64,000 bases of DNA from Jannaschia pohangensis (GTDB lineage Bacteria; Pseudomonadota; Alphaproteobacteria; Rhodobacterales; Rhodobacteraceae). Under the pieces are notes generated by a model, which searched no databases, had not been told where the DNA came from, and was given only the letters and a program-made list of their open reading frames with translations. The stretch spans positions 186,001-250,000 of the forward strand of contig NZ_FORA01000001.1 in assembly GCF_900113875.1 (NCBI RefSeq). The letters run 5' to 3'. Each line of letters opens with the position of its first letter. Position 1 is the first letter of the stretch. The position numbers and the translations under genes were made by a program. This document shows, piece by piece, positions 61,701 through 64,000 of the stretch.

Positions 61701-62427
61701 GAAGGCCGTCGTCGGCGGGCACAAGGTCTATCTGCGCACCGGCGAGTACAAGGACGGCAAACTGGGCGAAATCTTCATCGACATGCACAAGGAAGGCGCC
61801 GGCTTCCGCGCGATGATGAACAACTTCGCCATCGCGGTGTCGGTGGGCCTGCAATACGGCGTGCCGCTCGAGGAGTTCGTGGACGCCTTTACCTTCACCA
61901 AGTTCGAGCCTGCCGGCATGGTGCAGGGCAACGACTCGATCAAGAACGCGACCTCGGTGCTGGATTACATCTTCCGGGAATTGGCGGTGTCTTACCTGGA
62001 CCGCGAGGACTTGGCCCATGTGAAGCCGCAGGGTGCCAGCTTCGACTCGATCCACGATGGCAACGAGGCGGGCCCGGAGGAGGGCAACCTCAACCCCGTG
62101 GGCGACGCCGCCGCGCGCAAGTCGCTGGAAGTGTTCAAGTCCGTGGCCTCGACCGGCTATCTGCGCAAGCGTCTGCCCCACGATCTGGTCGCCCTGCGCG
62201 AAGGGGTCGACCGGGCCGCCGCCGAGATCGCGGGCACGGCCACCATGGTCGTCGCCAAGTCCGAGACTTCGGTCGCCGCCGTCTCGACCGGCATGGACGC
62301 CCGCACAAAGGCGAAGATGCAGGGCTACGAGGGCGAGGCTTGCGGTGAATGCGGCAACTACACGCTGGTCCGCAACGGGACCTGCATGAAGTGCAACACC
62401 TGTGGCGGGACGTCCGGCTGCAGCTGA
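58765..62427 (+). CDS. nrdJ: Vitamin B12-dependent (class II) ribonucleotide reductase NrdJ
   Basis: The 1220-residue enzyme reduces ribonucleotides using adenosylcobalamin. Characteristic parts are [16 protein letters not shown] and [19 protein letters not shown] at the N-terminal part, the catalytic region [19 protein letters not shown], and a C-terminal cysteine-rich tail ([20 protein letters not shown]) likely to carry reducing equivalents. The length is typical of the long rhodobacterial NrdJ. No nrdAB genes are seen here, and transcription is probably controlled by NrdR and DnaA sites upstream. The start at 58765 follows GGGGA. Confidence 0.96.
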   Translation: MRLERKFTEAGKDAYASLGFTTTTSEIRNPDGTVVFRLDAVEIPEGWSQVASDVIAQKYFRKAGVPAALKRVKEKDVPDFLWRSVPDEDALAELPEEERFGGETSSKQVFDRLAGAWAYWGWKGGYFSTEADARTYFDEMRVMLARQMAAPNSPQWFNTGLHWAYGIDGPAQGHHYVDFKTGKLTRSKSSYEHPQPHACFIQSVADDLVNDGGIMDLWVREARLFKYGSGTGTNFSHLRGEGEKLSGGGKSSGLMGFLKIGDRAAGAIKSGGTTRRAAKMVIVDMDHPDIEAFIDWKVIEEQKVAAIVAGSKAHQAQLTKVMEAVRAWDGALADACDPAVNDTLKGVIRAAKKHMIPEAYILRVLQYAKQGYDSIEFPVYDTDWDSEAYNSVSGQNSNNSVRVTNAFLHAVEKDADWELTNRRDGKVAKTVRARELWEKVGHAAWACADPGIQFHDTVNDWHTCPEDGAIRGSNPCSEYMFLDDTACNLASMNLLKFLNADGTFDHEGYVHASRFWTITLEISVAMAQFPSKEIAQRSYDFRTLGLGYANIGGLLMNMGLGYDSREGRALCGALTAVMTGVSYATSAEMAGELGAFPGYARNADHMQRVMRNHRTAALGMTDGYEALAVKPVALDIAGCPDKTLTAMAAQIWDDVVELGSKHGFRNAQSTVIAPTGTIGLVMDCDTTGIEPDFALVKFKKLAGGGYFKIINQSVPAALRKLGYGEAQIGEIIAYAVGHGSLGNAPGINHTALVGHGFGQAEIDKIEAALPSAFDIRFVFNQWTLGEEFCTQTLGIPAAKLNDPTFDLLRHLGFSKKEVEAANDHVCGTMTLEGAPGLKPEHLVVFDCANPCGKKGKRFLSVESHIHMMAAAQSFISGAISKTINMPNSATIEDCQRAYELSWSLGVKANALYRDGSKLSQPLAASLVEDDDEAADVLESGNPHAKAQVLAEKIVEKVIVKEYLKAAREKLPERRKGYTQKAVVGGHKVYLRTGEYKDGKLGEIFIDMHKEGAGFRAMMNNFAIAVSVGLQYGVPLEEFVDAFTFTKFEPAGMVQGNDSIKNATSVLDYIFRELAVSYLDREDLAHVKPQGASFDSIHDGNEAGPEEGNLNPVGDAAARKSLEVFKSVASTGYLRKRLPHDLVALREGVDRAAAEIAGTATMVVAKSETSVAAVSTGMDARTKAKMQGYEGEACGECGNYTLVRNGTCMKCNTCGGTSGCS

Positions 62428-62507
62428 GTTGAGCAGGGGGAAGGGGCGGCTGTTGGCCGTCCCGGGGGGCCGCCACTTGCGGAACCGAAGAACACCTGAG
62501 CAGTGCG

Positions 62508-62534
62508 AAGGGGGGCCGAAAGGCTCCCCTTTGT
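62508..62534. terminator. Stem-loop terminator after nrdJ
   Basis: AAGGGGGGCC and GGCTCCCCTT form a 10-bp stem with one G-U pair and a GAAA tetraloop, followed by a short T stretch. It lies 81 bp after the nrdJ stop and just before the convergent CIA30 gene, so it may end both transcripts. Confidence 0.75.
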
Positions 62535-62558
62535 CACATCCGGAGGACAGCGGCGGGA

Positions 62559-63092
62559 TCAGCGATAGAGGCGCAGCCCCGCCACGGCGACATCGGCGTT
62601 CATCTTGCGCCCCACGGCAAGGATACCGATTCGGCGAAGTCGGGTCAGGTTGAGCGGCACATCGGTGCGGTTCGCCTCGAGTGCCGTGAAGGGCACGCGG
62701 ATCACCGTCCAGTCATCGGTGGCGGTGAAGTCGGTGCGATAGCTTTGCCAGGGCCGGGTCAGGTCGGTCGTGCGCAGGCGCAGATCATAGGTCTGGCCGT
62801 TGCCCCGCACCTCGACCTCGATGCCGGTCCAGTCGCTGGCGTCCAGCACGTCGCCTGTGCCCAGATCGGCGGCCATCTGCACGAAACCGCCGTTGTTCTC
62901 CAGCGACACATCGCCGGTCAGCCGCGTGGCGCGTTGCCCGTCGATCATCGCCGTTTCGATCCCGCCGCGTGACACGCCGCCCATGACGGTGTCGGCGACA
63001 TATTCCCAATTGGGGCTCAGGTTCATCGACGCCTCCTGCGCGAGTGCGGGGGAGGCGAGGGCCAGCGCGGCGATCAGAGCCTTGAGGATCAT
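62559..63092 (-). CDS. CIA30-like secreted protein
   Basis: The 177-residue protein starts with a signal peptide (MILKALIAALALASPALAQE) and then shows the CIA30 (complex I intermediate-associated) beta-sandwich pattern: WEYVADTVMGGVSRGGIET, FVQMAADLGTG, WTGIEVEVRGNGQTYDLRLR (in two strands) and WTVIRVPFTALEAN. Despite the family name, bacterial secreted forms are more like carbohydrate-binding proteins. The start at 63092 has GGAGGG six bases upstream; an ATG two codons earlier overlaps that site. Confidence 0.78.
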   Translation of the reverse strand: MILKALIAALALASPALAQEASMNLSPNWEYVADTVMGGVSRGGIETAMIDGQRATRLTGDVSLENNGGFVQMAADLGTGDVLDASDWTGIEVEVRGNGQTYDLRLRTTDLTRPWQSYRTDFTATDDWTVIRVPFTALEANRTDVPLNLTRLRRIGILAVGRKMNADVAVAGLRLYR

Positions 63093-63183
63093 GTGCATCC
63101 CTCCGTTCCCGTTCGACCTAGGGCGGATTTGCCGCGCGAACACCCCGCTTTCGTCCGGCAGCCGCCCGCCCTAGAAGGCGGCC

Positions 63184-64000
63184 ATGACCTATGATGCGAT
63201 CATACTGGGGGCCGGCGGCGCGGGCCTGATGGCGGCGGCCACGGCGGGACAGGCCGGGGCACGGGTTCTGGTGATCGACCACGTGGAAAAAGCGGGCAAG
63301 AAGATCCTGATTTCCGGCGGCGGGCGCTGTAATTTCACGAACATGGGCACGGAGGCGGGGTGCTTCCTGTCCGAGAACCCGCATTTCGCCAAATCCGCGC
63401 TCAGCCGCTACACCCAATGGGATTTCCTGGCCCTGGTCGAGGCGCATGGCATCGCGTGGCACGAAAAGACCCTGGGACAGCTTTTCTGCGACGGATCGGC
63501 CCGGCAGATCGTGGCCATGCTGCTGGACGAATGCGCCAAGGGCCGGGTCGAGGTGCGCCTGTCGACCCCTGTGGGCCGGATCGAACACGCCGACGGGCGG
63601 TTCCGCGTCGGCGGCGCGACGGCTCCGGCGCTGGTCGTGGCGACGGGTGGTCCGTCGATCCCCAAGATGGGGGCGACCGGGCTGGCCTATGACATCGCGG
63701 CGCAATTCGGGGTGAAGGTTGTCACGCCGCGCCCGGCTCTGGTGCCCTTCACGCTCGGCGCGCGGGATCAGGGGTTCAAGGATATCTCGGGCGTGTCCTG
63801 TCCGGCGGTGGCTCGGGTGGGGGATGCGATCTTTGCCGAAGCCGCGCTCTTTACGCACAAGGGCCTGTCTGGTCCGTCCGTCTTGCAGGTGTCGTCCTAT
63901 TGGCGGCCCGGTCAGGCGGTGTCGCTGAACGTGCTGGAGGATGCGGCGGCCAAGTTGCGCGACGCGCGCTCCCGGATGCCGCGCGCGCATCTGAAGGCTG
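63184..64000 (+). CDS. NAD(P)/FAD-dependent oxidoreductase (HI0933/BaiN family), truncated by window edge
   Basis: The 272 visible residues form the first two thirds of an HI0933-type flavoprotein. The N-terminal FAD loop is AIILGAGGAGLMAAATAGQA, followed by KAGKKILISGGGRCNFTN, a signature of this family. Later, VVATGGPSIPKMGATGLAYD is the second dinucleotide-related motif. The family's substrate is unknown in most bacteria. The gene diverges from the CIA30 gene and runs off the right end. Confidence 0.9.
   Translation, partial: MTYDAIILGAGGAGLMAAATAGQAGARVLVIDHVEKAGKKILISGGGRCNFTNMGTEAGCFLSENPHFAKSALSRYTQWDFLALVEAHGIAWHEKTLGQLFCDGSARQIVAMLLDECAKGRVEVRLSTPVGRIEHADGRFRVGGATAPALVVATGGPSIPKMGATGLAYDIAAQFGVKVVTPRPALVPFTLGARDQGFKDISGVSCPAVARVGDAIFAEAALFTHKGLSGPSVLQVSSYWRPGQAVSLNVLEDAAAKLRDARSRMPRAHLKA

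Overview
The window is about 64 kb of high-GC chromosomal DNA from an alphaproteobacterium, most probably a member of the Rhodobacteraceae (roseobacter group). I infer this from gene content: a TctCBA transporter, a fused indolepyruvate ferredoxin oxidoreductase, an HpsN-type histidinol-dehydrogenase homologue, class II ribonucleotide reductase, a ppx/rlmE locus, a short LOV protein, and an intergenic element of a kind common in this family. No phage, IS element or CRISPR array was recognised. Two tRNA genes are present: Ser-UGA at 18.6 kb and Pro-UGG at 58.2 kb.

Layout. 0-4.4 kb: a truncated ammonium transporter, a diheme cytochrome c and cytochrome c', a MobA-like nucleotidyltransferase, and a Tat-exported protein paired with a heme-b membrane protein. 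4.4-11.9 kb: a LysR regulator facing tctCBA, followed without gaps by a DUF3604 protein and a class III CoA transferase; this looks like uptake and activation of an unidentified carboxylate. 12.0-17.4 kb: a minus-strand array of a LOV photoreceptor, a Roadblock/LC7 protein, two dynamin-like GTPases and a protein with possible Roadblock-like segments. This is the most unusual part of the window. A PcfJ-like gene and tRNA-Ser follow.

18.7-25.2 kb: a gapdh-arsJ pair (arsenate detoxification), then a YnjF/YnjB/YnjC/YnjD-like phosphatidyltransferase and ABC transporter set. 25.2-29.4 kb: a translationally coupled C1/corrinoid operon (reductive activase, methyl-THF methyltransferase, methylene-THF reductase, small conserved protein). 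29.6-33.6 kb: ppx and rlmE, separated by a GNAT gene and an alpha/beta hydrolase on the other strand. 33.7-36.8 kb: MAPEG and ArsR-SRPBCC genes with a striking operator array, then two hydrolases. 36.8-43.1 kb: a probable catabolic locus with an HpsN-like dehydrogenase, SDR, LacI regulator and two SnoaL/NTF2-like paralogues.

43.2-51.6 kb: a DUF2157 membrane protein behind three identical-type operators, a MetE-like enzyme, a lipoprotein, SufE, a LysR regulator diverging from the fused indolepyruvate oxidoreductase, and a TusA-like protein. 51.7-57 kb: a membrane hydrolase overlapping a cytochrome P450, then gpt, a LysE exporter, fabI and pdxH. 57.2-64 kb: a double cold-shock protein overlapping a DUF192 gene, tRNA-Pro, nrdJ with DnaA-box and NrdR-box-like sites upstream, a CIA30 protein, and a truncated HI0933-type flavoprotein.

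Most loci are short operons with ATGA-type overlaps. Functions are family-level assignments read from the sequence; no database search was run.
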